Part shown: one piece after another, positions 50,670 through 62,419 of the stretch | How the letters are laid out: each line of letters begins with the position of its first letter | Position numbering within the stretch: the first letter of the stretch is position 1 | Assembly (NCBI RefSeq): GCF_018446385.1 | Contig: NW_024589857.1 | Location: 186,001-250,000 of the forward strand | Length of the DNA: 64,000 nucleotides | From: Zingiber officinale | Lineage: Eukaryota; Streptophyta; Magnoliopsida; Zingiberales; Zingiberaceae | Reading direction: 5' to 3' | Translations under genes and position numbers: made by a program | Notes under the pieces: model-generated | Database searches by the model: none | What the model was told of the DNA's origin: nothing | Seen by the model: only the letters and a program-made list of their open reading frames with translations

Positions 50670-53355
50670 TGTAAGTACCCTGCGTTGATTTTGATGTGAT
50701 CAACTAAGTTAAGTTAGACTCTGTGTTTTTATGCCTTGTGTTTAAGTGTGTAGAGACTTAAGAACACAAGAAGTTGAACGGAAGATGCAGCGACCGAAAA
50801 AGATGACACGGGAAGTCAGTCGACGGGCTCGGTGTATCCGAGCGATGAGGAGCTATGGAAGAGTACATCAACGGACGAGAAGGATGTATACAACGCTTTC
50901 GAGTGACGAGAAGTCGGGGAGGAAGGTTGCTTGAGGAGAATGCCAGAGTTGGGTTATAATTAGCTCAACTCTGGACGATTGAAGGATTACCCAAGAGATC
51001 GGACAAAGTCAACATCAAAAGTTGACTTCATCCAAGTGCCTAGACCAAGTCTAGGCGCTCGGTCTCCAGGCACCTGGAGTAGTACCGAACAAGTCAACGA
51101 GTTGTTCGAGCTGTTGCGGAGTGAATCAAGTCGACCGAGTCTAGGTGCCCGTACTTGGTCTCGGCATCCAGATCTAGTCTAGGCGCCCGAGAAGCGCCAT
51201 ATAGTAAACGACGTTTAACCAACCAATAAAACTACTTGTTACAAATAACATCTTGTTGTTGCATCGAAACATATAAATGTTGACTAATCTGGCTAACGTT
51301 GAACTTGGTAAAATAAAATGGTTGAATAATTGAAAAATTAGATTATTCAGGAATACACATTGAATGCTGAGATTACGCATTGAATTTCCGGTAGTAGACC
51401 CATAATAAAAAAAGTTTTTGTGATTGTTCCAGAAGAAATGAAAGACTAGTTACGACCAGTGGATTATAAATAGAGGCCTGATCTTCGAAGTTTAATATAA
51501 ACACACAACTGTACTCGAACTTTTTTCTTTGTTTTTGCGCTTTCAACGATTGTAAGAGGCTACTCTGCCTACCTTGAAGGAAAACGTTAGTAGAGCTTTT
51601 TCATTGCCTTAGATTAACAACTACCTAGTTATATATAACTAAGTAATTTTGGCCTCTTCCTTTAATTTATGTTTGCCTTTATTATTTTTATTTAACTAAG
51701 TGTGTCCTTGCTAAGATCGATAGCAAGAGAAGTTTCATTTCTAACTTGTAGGTTATTCACTGCCTCTAGCCGACCTACACGAGACCAACAATTGATATCA
51801 GAGTAAGGTGCACTTTAGATGGACTAACAACTAACAAAAGCAACAAGATGGTCAGAGTGAGTATTTATCCACCAAAGTAAGAGGAGGATTTCACAATCTG
51901 GAAAAAGAAAATGAAGACATTCTTTAAAATAGATTTTGATATATTGCTTATTATTAAATATGATTTTATAGCACCGATAGATCAATACAGAGTTGAAAAA
52001 GAAGAGCACTTGTGAAGCAAAAAGGAACAAGCTAATTTTATGGCAAATGGAAAAGTAGAGTTTTATCTGCTGAGCGTTTTACCATTGTAAAAAGTCAACC
52101 GAATCAGAGCTTACGAGTTACGATTCTGCCAAGGAACTTTAGGAGAAATTCCAGGAGCTTCACAAAGGAACCTCGGAGGCTAAGCTAGCGAGACGGGACT
52201 TGCTTAGAAATCAGCTGATGAACCTCTAGATGGAAGAAAGAGAAATAGTAGCCCAACTACACGGAAAATCAAGGAGCTTATCACTAGACTATCAAACCTT
52301 GAAAAAATGCAACGAATCGAGACTCAATCCAATATGCTTTTAACTCCTTTCTGAGAACTCAAAAGTGGACATCAATAATAGATGCCTACTGCATCTCAAA
52401 GAATTTGGAGGTAAGTAATTTAGAAAAACTATTTCCAACTTTGGAATTACACAAGTCTAGATGTGTAGGCTTAAGAAAGGAAAAGGAGCCTAGTTATAAT
52501 CTAGCACTGAAAGCCAAGAAGGACAAATTGTATTTTGACACATCCCTCGATGAAGATGAAAGAACATACATGGTAAGAATTTTTTTTAAAGTTTTTCAAG
52601 TCTAATAAGTTTAACAAGTCGAAGGGCAAGAAGCTTTTTTGAGGAAAAAGGAAAATAAAGTGCTACAATTGTGACGAAGAACACGTAAAAGACAACTCCC
52701 CAAAACTAAAAAAACAATAGAAAGGACAAAGACAAAGGAACAAGTCGATCGAAGCACAAGAACTTGAAAGCAACATGAGACGATACATCATCAAAATCAG
52801 AAGTTGAAGCGTACGTCGGACTTACGCTAATGGTAAGTCACCAAGAGAAAGAAGACGACGAAGCCACTTCGGAAGCAAGGAACGATGAAGGGGAGCATCT
52901 ACCTACTAGTCTAACATGGTAAGTGAGGTAAGATTTTTACCCTCCAATCAATTATATGAAGCTATAAAAATTCTAAATAGTTCTTTATGCAAGACTAGGA
53001 CAAAATACATAAATTTAAAGAAAGATTACGCTTATTTTCTAGAAAATTTTGAAAAGTTAAAAGTTGAAAATGTAAAATCAAAAGATAAAATAAAATAATT
53101 AGAAAAGAATTCTGCAAGTTCAAATTCCAGTTCTTTACCAATTTCAAATTTTAAAAATTATAAAGGGTTAATTGGTATATTAAAAATCATAGGAGCTAAA
53201 TTACAAAAGTGGTCAGAAATTATATTCTTAGAAACTACTTGATAAATCTAGCAAGTATAAACTTATTTTGGGGTTCTAAAATCATACTTAGTCTAATTAA
53301 ATTAATTTTTATGCAAGCTAAAATTTAAATTTAGTTTGGTTTTATTATTATTCAA
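50670..53355 (+). mobile_element. Copia-class LTR element fossil: 5' LTR, primer site, gag
   Basis: The LTR at 50670-51790 begins TGTAAGTACCC and ends GAGACCAACA. A primer site ATTGATATCAGAG (tRNA-Met type) follows at once. Downstream to about 53300 lie gag remnants of the plant Copia type, including a degenerate zinc knuckle near 52650. The element is broken, with many breaks; pol and the 3' LTR are absent because a LINE begins at about 53356. The LTR is a relative of those at 56278-57256 and about 60605. Confidence 0.75.
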
Positions 53356-55210
53356 CTCCGCCCATGACGAACTAGTCATGGCCAGTCCCAAGCCTGGATA
53401 AAGGAGGAGGATTACGTTAGGCTGTCAGTCAATATTAAAACTATAGCAAATATTCAATGAATAGATCTATTAAACTATTATACTAATGCTAGGTTGTTCC
53501 CTGGAAGAACGCGTTGCAGGGTCCAACTACAACGTCTCGACAAGGACCGTTACATCTCTAGAACTTAGGTGTAATGCTAAATATGCACAAGTTCGTATTG
53601 TAGGGTCCGACTGTAACGTATCGGCAAGGACTGCTATATCTCCCTTAGAACTTGGCTGTAGTGTTAAATAAGTAAGAGTTCTCACACCATATGTTATATA
53701 AGAATAAATATGATAAGAAAATTAATAATCTAAGATGTAGAACATGGAACATAAGAACCCTCACTAGTAAATCAATGGAGGTAGTAAATATGATAATTAG
53801 GAGAAGAATTAGCATTTTATGTATACAAGAGACAAAATAGGTAGGCGAGAAGGTAAAACTGATAGAGAACTCGGGTTTTAAGTTATGGAACACAGGAAAA
53901 AGTAAAACAAAAAATGGAGTGGGTGTTGTTGTAGATAGTTCGTTAAAGGATGAAGTTGTAGGAGTAGTTAGAAAAGAGGATAAAATTATAACCTTTAAGA
54001 TAATAGTGACAAAATAAACTATAAACATTATTAGCGTATATGCACCGCAAGTAGGATTAAATGAAACTACCAAATCAAGATTTTGGGACAACTTAGATTA
54101 AATATTATAAAATATTTTGTTAAATGAAATAATTTTAATAGGAGGTGATCTAAATATACATGTCGAAGTAAAAAATGAGGAATATGCTAGGGTATATGGG
54201 GGTTGTAGGTTTGGAATGAGAAATGAGGAAGGGAAAATCATATTAGATTTTACGATCGCATATGACTTTTTATTAGCTAATACTCATTTTTTAAGAAAAG
54301 AGAAGAACATTTAGTTAAGTTCAAAAGTGGGAATAATAAATCACAGATTAATTTTCTTATGGTTAGGAAGTAGGATAGAAAGATTTGTAAAGATGTAAGA
54401 TTATTCCTGGAGAAAGCTTAACTACCCAATATAAGTTAGTAGTATTGGATATACACCTCAAACATAGTATCAATAGAAAGAAAATATATACGACTCCTAG
54501 AATTAAGGGGTTGAAGTTAAATGATTGGAAGCAAAATATATTTAAGGAGAAGGTAGGAGTATAAGCATTAGGTGAAATATAAGGTGATTCTAATACGACA
54601 TGAGATAAGATGATATTAAAATTGAAAATAGTAGCTAAGAGTGTATTTGGTGAGTTAAAGGGATATTCACCATTAAATAAGTAATCTTGGTAGTGGAATG
54701 AGAAAGTACAAGAGAAAGTGAAGGAAAAACGAATACTTTATAAGGAATTATATATTTATAAGAACGAGAAAAACTTAAAAAAATATATATAATAACCAAG
54801 AAATAAGCTAAGAGAGTAGTGTGTGGACATACGAGAAAGATGAGAGTTGTAGAAATGAGGATGTTAAGGTAGATGTGTGGATATGCGAGAATGGACAGAA
54901 TAAGAAATGAGAGCATTAGATTGAAAGTCGGAGTTGCATCTATTGAGAAAAACTCTGATAGACACATTTAAGATGGTACGGACATGTACTTTGATAACCA
55001 ATAAATGCTCCAGTTAGACGATATGAAACTATGATAAACACGTATATCAAACGAGGATTAGGAAGACCAAAAAAGACTGGTTAGCAATAATAAAATAAGA
55101 TAAAATTTATTTAAATATAGATAATAATATGTAGGAGATAGAACTTAATGACTTAAAAAGATCCATATAGCTGACCCCATTTAGTGGGATAAGACTTTGT
55201 TGTTGTTGTT
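53356..55210 (+). mobile_element. RTE-type LINE, copy 1 (EN part and 3' end, RT deleted)
   Basis: The 5' start CCGCCCATGACGAACTAGTC is shared with copy 2. At 53730-54320 the frames give an apurinic-type endonuclease: RTLTSKSMEVVNM, ICIQETK, GVGVVVDSSLKDEVVGVV, SVYAPQVGLNETTKSRFWDN and GGDLNIHVEVKNEEYARV. Plant genes of this sort are often labelled craniofacial development protein 2-like. After a stretch about AKSVFGELKGYSPLNK the reverse transcriptase is missing: sequence jumps near 54815 to the C terminus (MRMLRWMCGYARMDRIRNES). The 3' end has GACCCCATTTAGTGGGATAA followed by (TTG)n, the RTE tail. Several stop codons and frame changes are present, so it is dead. Confidence 0.8.
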
Positions 55211-56096
55211 AATTTTATTATCGTTTGCAAAATTGATTATTTCATACACCTTTTGTTTAATTTTTGTTTGATTTTTTTTTTTGTGAAAAATAAAGATATT
55301 ATCTACTTACAAAAATATTTTTTGAAATTTTATGACTATTATATTATTTTTAAAATTTTACTTTTGGGAAATGAATTTTAATTAATGATTAAAAGTGTTT
55401 TGAAAGTGATTTTTTTAAAACTTATTTTTTATGTGATAATAAACGATGTCTTCTATCAGAATTTTTTTTCAAGATTTTTTTGACAAATATATATTTTTTA
55501 TAAATTTTTGATAAAAAATGTAATTTAAAATTTAAAATTTTTTAGAGGTTAATTTTGAAAAACTGATTTTTCATAAACTTACCATTGTATTAGAAATATA
55601 TAGAAAAATCATCCAAATTTTTAAGACTCAAAAACTATTTTAAAAAAAAAATAGTTTCTAAAATAACTCTATCTGTTCATTTATTACAATTAAAATAAAA
55701 ATATTTTGCGCTTAAAATTTTTATCATATTTTTAAATGATTATGATTGTAATTGATAAAAAGTTTTAGGATTTTTTGACACATTTAAATAATTTTTAAAT
55801 TAGTTTTCAAAATTTATTAGATTAATCGATTAAAAATTATTTCTTTGTTAAATAATTTCGGTAAAAAGATAAATTACTAAAAAAAATTTATTTCAAATCC
55901 TTAGAAAAATTATTAATATATTCTAATATTTTTTTTTTTACTTTCTTTATTTTTTTTAAAGGGGGAGAAAATTATGGATTAAGTTAAAGGTGAGGTATAC
56001 AATTTAACATTATTTACTTGAATTGATTGAAATTGTTTTAATTATAATAATTACAAATTAACTTATTTAAATTAATTTAAATAAACATTATTAAGT
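55211..56096. other. AT-rich spacer, no gene seen
   Basis: Very AT-rich sequence with T and A runs following the LINE tail. No feature supported. Confidence 0.5.
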
Positions 56097-57360
56097 TGGT
56101 AGCTGCTACAACACAAAGCTACGAGTTGATAGTTGCTACAACATTAAATTTGTGTTGTAGCAGCTACGAACTCGTAGTTGCTACAACATGGTTATGATTT
56201 TGTTTAACCACGTTGTATTAGCTATGAGTCCATAGTTGCTATAACTTTAAGTTTGTGTTGTAGCAGCTACGGAACTATGTAAGTATCCCAAGTTGATTTT
56301 GATACGGTCAACTAAGTCAAGTTAGATCATGTTGTGTTTGATCCTTGTGTCTAAATGTGCAAGAACTTAGGAACATAAGAAGTCGAGTGAAAGACACAAC
56401 ATACGATAAGGATGTCACAGGAAGAGAGTTGACCGGTTCGGTGCATCTGAGGGATGAGAAATTGTGGAAGAGTGCATCAATGGAAGAGAAGGATGCACAC
56501 AACGTATCTGAGGGACGAGAAGCGGGGGAGGAAGCCTGCTTTAGAAGAAGGTCGGAGTTGGGTTCTGGTGAGCTCAACTCTAGACGACCGGAGTATCACC
56601 CACGCGAAGAAAAGTTAAGTACGAGGTTGACTTTAGAATCTGCCAGTAGCTGCTAGAGGCGCCTTCAAGGAGATGGAAGACGCCTTCAACGTTTGATCAT
56701 AGAAGACGCCTTCAAGGATATAGAAGGCACCCTCGAGTCTTCATGGAAGGCACCCTTAAGCCTGTTGGAGGTGCCTTAAATAGCCGTTAGGCTGCCGTTG
56801 GAAGAAGATAAAAGTTTATCTCTAGAGGATAAAGTTTATCTTCTTGGAGGTGCCTTGGACCTCCATGGAGGCACCTCCGAGCGACTAAAAACAACGGCTA
56901 GTTCATCCCAGAAGGATATAAAAAGTCCACTCATGCTAGGAATTAAACACAACTTGAACAACAACTTCTATATTAAGCTCCTAGCTAGTTTCTAAGCTTT
57001 CAAAGAGTGTAAGATACTTTTCTGCCTTCAACGAAGGAGAATTTTAGTATACTTTCATATGTCTTGGATTAATAACTACTTAGGTTGTAACCAAGTAAGC
57101 TCTGCGTTTTACTTATTCTTTTTAAAGTTGTTATTCTTTTAATGTTAATTGTTTATGCTTAATTGATTATCTATCCTTGCTAAATTCCTAATAATTTTGG
57201 CTAACTCTAATTGCATACTATTCACCTTTCCTCTGCTCGACCTACTGGGTCATACAAATTATAGTTATTACAACATGGTTACGATTTGTTCAATCACATT
57301 GTAATAGCTATGAGTCCGTAGTTATTATAATGTTAAGTTTGTGTTGTAGTTATAGCAGTC
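56097..57360. repeat. Palindromic TAGTTGCTACAAC / GTTGTAGCAGCTA repeats
   Basis: Copies of GTAGTTGCTACAACA and its inverse TGTTGTAGCAGCTAC recur at about 56097-56277 and again at 57257-57360. The unit between them (ACATGGTTATGATTTTGTTTAACCAC followed by AGCTATGAGTCC) is present on both sides of the solo LTR. The region is therefore a tandem of hairpin-forming units split by the LTR. Confidence 0.75.
56278..57256 (+). mobile_element. Solo LTR of a Copia-class element
   Basis: Begins TGTAAGTATCCCAAG and ends GGGTCATACA, flanked by AACTA on the left and AATTA on the right, a 5-bp target duplication with one difference. The body is similar to the LTR at 50670-51790 (start, GATTTTGAT, GGGTTC...GAGCTCAACTCT, and CTTAGGTTGTAACCAAGTAA-like regions). 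No internal sequence, so probably LTR-LTR recombination. Moderately old. Confidence 0.82.
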
Positions 57361-57903
57361 AATTTTGCATGGGTCAGTCGGGTTGACCCTTCCCCTCTCC
57401 CCCTCCACCAAACAATTTAAGTAAGTTGGGTTGGAATTTTATCAACCCAAGTTTATTGCCGGGCAATCCGCCTAGGCCTTTTTTTTTTTTTTGGCCTACG
57501 ATGGGCTTAGGTTGACTCTTAGATTGAAAAATATATGCAAGTTAAGTTTTATGTCAATTTCTTATCTTTATTTGTTATGGTTTTAAAATAAAAGTAGAAT
57601 TTTTCATCAAATATATGTACTCATTTTTGTCTAATTACATTTAAAATATTTGTTTCTGAATATATTTGATTAAATTTTTTTTTAAAACGTTAAAGATATG
57701 AAACTTTTTATTATTTTTTTTAAATTTTTTATGGGCACGCGAGTTGGCTCACCTAACCCACAACTCGCTATGGATTGGGTTAGGTTGGCGATTTTTCAAC
57801 CTGCCAAGATGACGAGTCAGCCCGCCCCACCCCCGCTAAATGGCTGGTCCACCACGGGCCTATCCGCTCTGCCATGGGTTGACCCATCTGACAGTTTTGT
57901 AGC
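57361..57903. other. Spacer with GC-rich GGGTTGACCC stretch
   Basis: Motifs GGGTTGACCC near 57383 and GGGTTGACCCATCTGACAG near 57877 bracket an AT-rich core. It looks like the edge sequences of a transposon of unknown class. No gene. Confidence 0.35.
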
Positions 57904-57916
57904 GAGAGTCACATAG

Positions 57917-57956
<40 letters not shown>

Positions 57957-57969
57957 CTATGTGACTCTC
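57904..57969. repeat. Perfect 66-bp palindrome with TA core
   Basis: GAGAGTCACATAGTATATAA, followed by TA repeats and the exact inverse ending TTATATACTATGTGACTCTC. I checked both arms base by base and see no mismatch. Confidence 0.9.
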
Positions 57970-58850
57970 ATGCTAAGAAAGAGGCTCCCATGCTTGATTC
58001 CTGTGGCCACCCGTGATGAGCTAGTCATGACCGGTCCAAACCCGGAATTATATATTTGTAAGAATGAGGAAAATTTAAAAAAAAAATACAATAGCTAAGA
58101 AAGAAACTAAGAGAGTAGTGAATAAAATAAAGAATGAAACTTTTGAACGATTATATCAAATTAGATATAAAATAAGGGAAACGAGATATTTATTGAATAA
58201 CTAAAGTGAAAGAAATGAAGACCAGAGATCTTATCCGAATAAAATGTATTAAATATAAATATAATATGGTACTAGTAAACTATGGAGAAATAAAAGAGCG
58301 ATGGAAGATGTATTTTCATCAACTTTTTAATGAAAATTTAGATGACTAACTTAAATTAGGTAATTTAAGTACATCATATGAGCATAGAAATTAAGCTTTT
58401 TATCATATAATTCAAACTTCAAAAGTATAACAAGCTTTAAATGAGATACATAACGGAAAAGTCGTTAGACCAGATGATATTCTAATAGAGTATCTAGGGA
58501 AACAATGTTTTGAATGACTTACAAAATTATTTAACATGATATTAAAAATAAAAAAATATATGATCAATGAAGGATAAATACTCTAGTTCCCTTATACAAG
58601 AATAAGAGAGACATATAAAATTGTACAAACTATAAGAGTATTAAACTAATGATTTGTATCATGAAATTTTAGAAAAAAATAATAGAAAAAAGATTAAGGA
58701 AGGATATCACGGTGACCGAAAATTAATTTGGGTTCATGCCTGGAAGGTCGACAATAGAAATTTACATCTTCTTAAACAATTAACTGAAAATATCAGGAGC
58801 AAAAATAAGATCTATATATGGTATTATTGACTTAGAAAAAGCATGATAGA

Positions 58851-59952
58851 TGTTGGATCGTGATGTTTCGATAGAGGGGTGGGTGAATATCGATTACGAA
58901 AAATTCTTCGATAAGAGTTAAACGTAGCGAAAAAGTTAAGCAATGCTAACACAAACCAATTTTACTTGGTTCGGAGCCTGTGTCGACTCCTACTCCAAGG
59001 CCCGCACTCGTTGAGTGCTTTCGGTGGGTAATCACTAGCAATTCGAAGTTTATTACAAACTAAGTACAGAAATTGCTAATGAAAAAAAAAGCAATACCGA
59101 CAAAGGAATAACTTGAAAAGAAAACGTGCGTTGTCGGAGCTTCGTTAGCGTCGCAGGAGCGCAGAGCAGCAGAGCAAGCAATAGAAGATCTTCTTGTCAG
59201 TTGTTGTCTTGAGCTCCACCACTGACCCTCCTTTTATATGAGGCTCGGAGCGCCCTGGATCCCTTCCGAGCGCCCTGGTGAGACGTGGCCGGTCCAACCA
59301 GCGAGCTCCACATGGCGACGACGTGATAGGATAAAAGTTGCCTCCCGGGCGCCCGGATCCCCTCCGGGTGCCCGAACCACCTTTCTCCAGGAAACATATT
59401 TCCTGCAAAACAAGGTTAGTCCAAGGTAAATAGATAATGTATATCCTGCAAAACAGGGTGTTAGTTCAGTTTATAGTTTGACAAAGAGAGTATGACTTAG
59501 ATTCCGTCTTTCCGAGACCGGAATCTAGTCACGATCTCGACTTAGATATCCGAAATGGATCTAAGCCGGATCGACGCCTAATGTTCCCTTCCCGGGAACG
59601 CGTCGTCACAGTCACTCTCTTCCAGTGACTTACCTTTACTCACCTGCCAAACGTTCGGTCAGCCTTTCGACCCGTCTGGACTTCTCGCTAGCTATCTGGT
59701 CAGCCCGTCGACCTAGCTGGACTTCTAGCCAAGCGTCCGGGCAGCCCGTCGACCCGCTTGGACTTCTCGCCAGCTATCCGGTCAGCCCGTCGACCTAGCT
59801 GGACTTCTCGCCAAGCGTCCGGTCAGCCCGTCGACCTGTCTGGACTTAGCCTGTACACTCGATCAGAGTGTTAGATAACGACACCCCTAACTTAACCTAA
59901 TTTGTCATTCATCAAAACCTAAATTAGACCGTTAGTGCTAACTGCACCAACA
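58851..59952 (-). mobile_element. Solo LTR inside the LINE
   Basis: Begins TGTTGGATCG and ends CTGCACCAACA, flanked by a perfect 5-bp duplication ATAGA at 58846-58850 and 59953-59957. The end style (TGTTNGGATC...ACCAACA) matches the gag-only element at 21507-28783, so minus orientation is likely. About 59640-59850 holds roughly 51-bp tandem repeats with GTCAGCCCGTCGACCTAGCT and GGACTTCTCGCCAAGCGTCC. The intact duplication says it is younger than the LINE. Confidence 0.88.
59640..59850. repeat. ~51-bp minisatellite in solo LTR
   Basis: About four units of CAGCCCGTCGACC..CTGGACTTCTCGCC type. Spacing is close to 51-52 bp with small differences between units. Confidence 0.8.
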
Positions 59953-60604
59953 ATAGAGTCCCAAGAGAAATTATATGGAGAATTCTAGAAATAACTAAAG
60001 CATGATATTAAACTAATTAAGGATATGTAAGAAGATATAATGACTAGAGTAAAGACTTCAAACGAAGTAACTAAAGCATTTCTAATAAAGATAATGTTAC
60101 ATCAAGGATCAACTTAAGCCCCTTTTTTTTACACTAATTATAGATGAACTCATTGCATACATTCAATACACAGTACTATGGTGCATGTTATTTGTAGATG
60201 ATATTATTTTGGTAGATAAAATGTGTGAAGGAGTAAATGCTAAACTAGAATCTTGGCGGGAAACACTAGAAGAGAAAGACTTTAGATTTAGTAGAATAAA
60301 GATAGAATATATAGAATTTAAGTTTAACAATATTAGACTTAATAAGACAGTTGTTAAGATAGGATATGATGAGTTATTTGGAACCAAGATCCTTAAATAT
60401 TTAGGATCATTTTTGTAAAATGATGGAAGGATTGAGAGAGATGTTCTATATAGAATACAAATAGGATGGTTGAAATGGAGGAGCGCGTCGGGTGTTTTAT
60501 GTGACCATAAAGTACCTCTAAAACTTAAAGAAATTTTTTATAAAATCACAGTTAGACCTGTTATGTTATATGGAGCTGAATGTTTGGCTATAATTTGAGC
60601 ATAT

Positions 60605-60866
60605 TGTAACTATCCCGGGTGAGTTTTGATGTGACCAACCAGAATAAGTTAAACTCTACGTTTTTGATGCCTTGCGTCTATGTGTGCAGAGACTTAGTGT
60701 ATTTGAGGGACGAGAAGTCATGGTAGAGTATACCGGTGGAGCGAGAGGGATGTGTGTTGTGCTTCCAAGGGACTAGAAGCCGGAGCAGAAGATTGCTCGA
60801 GGAGAAGGATAGAGTTGGGTTCAGGTGAGCTCAACTCTGGATGACCGGAAAATCAGCCAAACGGTC
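60605..60866 (+). mobile_element. LTR fragment (Copia-class, same family as 50670)
   Basis: Begins TGTAACTATCCCGGG and follows the pattern of the LTRs at 50670 and 56278 (GATGTGACCAACC, ATGCCTTGCGTC, GGGTTCAGGTGAGCTCAACTC) for about 260 bp, then stops where a minus-strand gag remnant begins. A broken copy. Confidence 0.65.
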
Positions 60867-62170
60867 GGAGTAGAAGTTGTGGCATGGACTCATTCTTGGC
60901 CCTTGCATCCTCCGTCTTGTACTTCTTGTCCAAGGACTCCCACAGTTCCTTGGCCATTCTTTTCATGCTATACACAACATACAACGAGTCAGCAAGACAG
61001 TTGAGGATTTAGTTTTGACAAAGGAACTCAGAATGAGTCCCTGCCTCCACTGCACTAATAGTCTGCGCATCATCATCCTCAGCATGCTTGGGAGAGTCCT
61101 TGATCGAGAACCGAGCCTAATTGAGCGTGGTCAAATAGAAGAGCATCTTCTACTGTCGTCTCTTGAAATTTAATCTTGTGAAATTCTTTGACCTTTTCCC
61201 ATGGTTGATTAGCACAGTTCCAATCGGGGCGGAGGGTATGCTAATGTGTTGAGTTTGCTGCACCTCAACACTTTGTTCTATGACCATCTCAACAGAACCA
61301 GAGTCTGTTTCAAGATTGTTGGACAATTTACCAGAGATTTTAGGGAATTAGCCAAATTTAAATTACACCAAATTAAATTTAACTTATCTGTCAAGATAAC
61401 CTGAGTTGATAATCTCAGGCTGCCAGTGGGAGCTAGTTTCTGCCAAGTGTTGAGTGTAGACTGCAGAGCGGTAGAATGGACAGATCGGCCAAGTGGCAAA
61501 GTGGGCAAATCGACCGAGCGGTCTCAACGTCTGGGCGACTGTGAGATTGAGCAATGGAGATCGCCGAACGTCGAGTCTTAGTGGATGAGTGGAGTAGAGT
61601 TGCCAACCGGGTACAACTTTTGAGCGGGCAATACAATAGATTGGATGATTAAGCCAAGTGGCGTAGAGCAGCCGAGTGAGCGACCGGGTAGATCGGCAAA
61701 CTAGGTAGTGTGGTCGGGCGGGCAGAGTAAACTGATCAGGCCGAGTGGCTGACCGAGCAAAGCAGCCTAACAGCGAAAGGCAGGGCGGCCTAAACGCTGA
61801 GTAGCTAAAGCGACAAGGTGGCCCAAGCAGGCAGAGTAGTCGAGAGTGCTAAACAGCTGAGCGAGCGAGTGGACCAAGGCCTGCGATGGTCGCAATTTCC
61901 TTGAAACATATTCACCCCACCTCCGCCTGTGCTTCGAGGTTTTCTTGGGTTGTCTGTTTCCCAGAATACAATGGTTAACCGTGATTCCTACCAAGCAGTA
62001 GTGGTCATGACGAACTGAGAGGTACCTAACTGCTATTACGGGCACTCCGCCAAGCAAGAGATGCACGATAGAGGAGGGGAACATAGGTGGAGAGCTTCAA
62101 CTTTTCCGTTTGTGTGTTACTCAAGACCATGATCTCTCTTTATATAGGAGCATTATCCCTTACCTGCATT
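60867..62170 (-). mobile_element. Copia-class fossil, minus orientation: gag and LTR-like leader
   Basis: Read on the minus strand, about 61330-60870 gives a UBN2-type gag remnant ([22 protein letters not shown]). To its right, 61440-61880 is a GC-rich block of GCCGAGTGG/GACCGAGC-like short repeats. Further right a CTATATAAAGAGAG TATA-like motif (about 62135-62150) suggests a 5' LTR promoter. Broken, with several breaks; exact ends unclear. Confidence 0.6.
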
Positions 62171-62419
62171 GAACACTAAGTAATGACCATTCAATACCCA
62201 GGGATTAATGACCGGTCCAAAATTCGGTGCGCGCAGGTCGTGCTCACACATGAGTTAACTTGGTTCAGTGCAATCCTAGATTTGCATCCCCCCTGCGAAT
62301 TCACGTGTGAGAGAGAGACCCTCCCTATACATTTGTTCACATCATCAATGTATGTGAATCAATATAAATCAACCAATATGACTTGAAACTTTCAATGTAG
62401 GACTAAAGTTCCATTTACA

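Larger units (their letters stand above)
58004..60604 (+). mobile_element. RTE-type LINE, copy 2 (RT part, EN deleted), split by a solo LTR
   Basis: Starts like copy 1 (CCGTGATGAGCTAGTCATGACC) but runs straight into the linker before the reverse transcriptase (ELYICKNEENLKK), so the endonuclease is gone. RT pieces lie at 58120-58850 (KNKRDI-type, FGFMPGRSTIE, YGIIDLEKA) and continue at 59953-60604 ([45 protein letters not shown]). The catalytic FADD motif reads FVDD. A solo LTR sits inside it at 58851-59952, and another LTR fragment truncates it at about 60605. Many stops and frame changes; dead. Confidence 0.78.
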
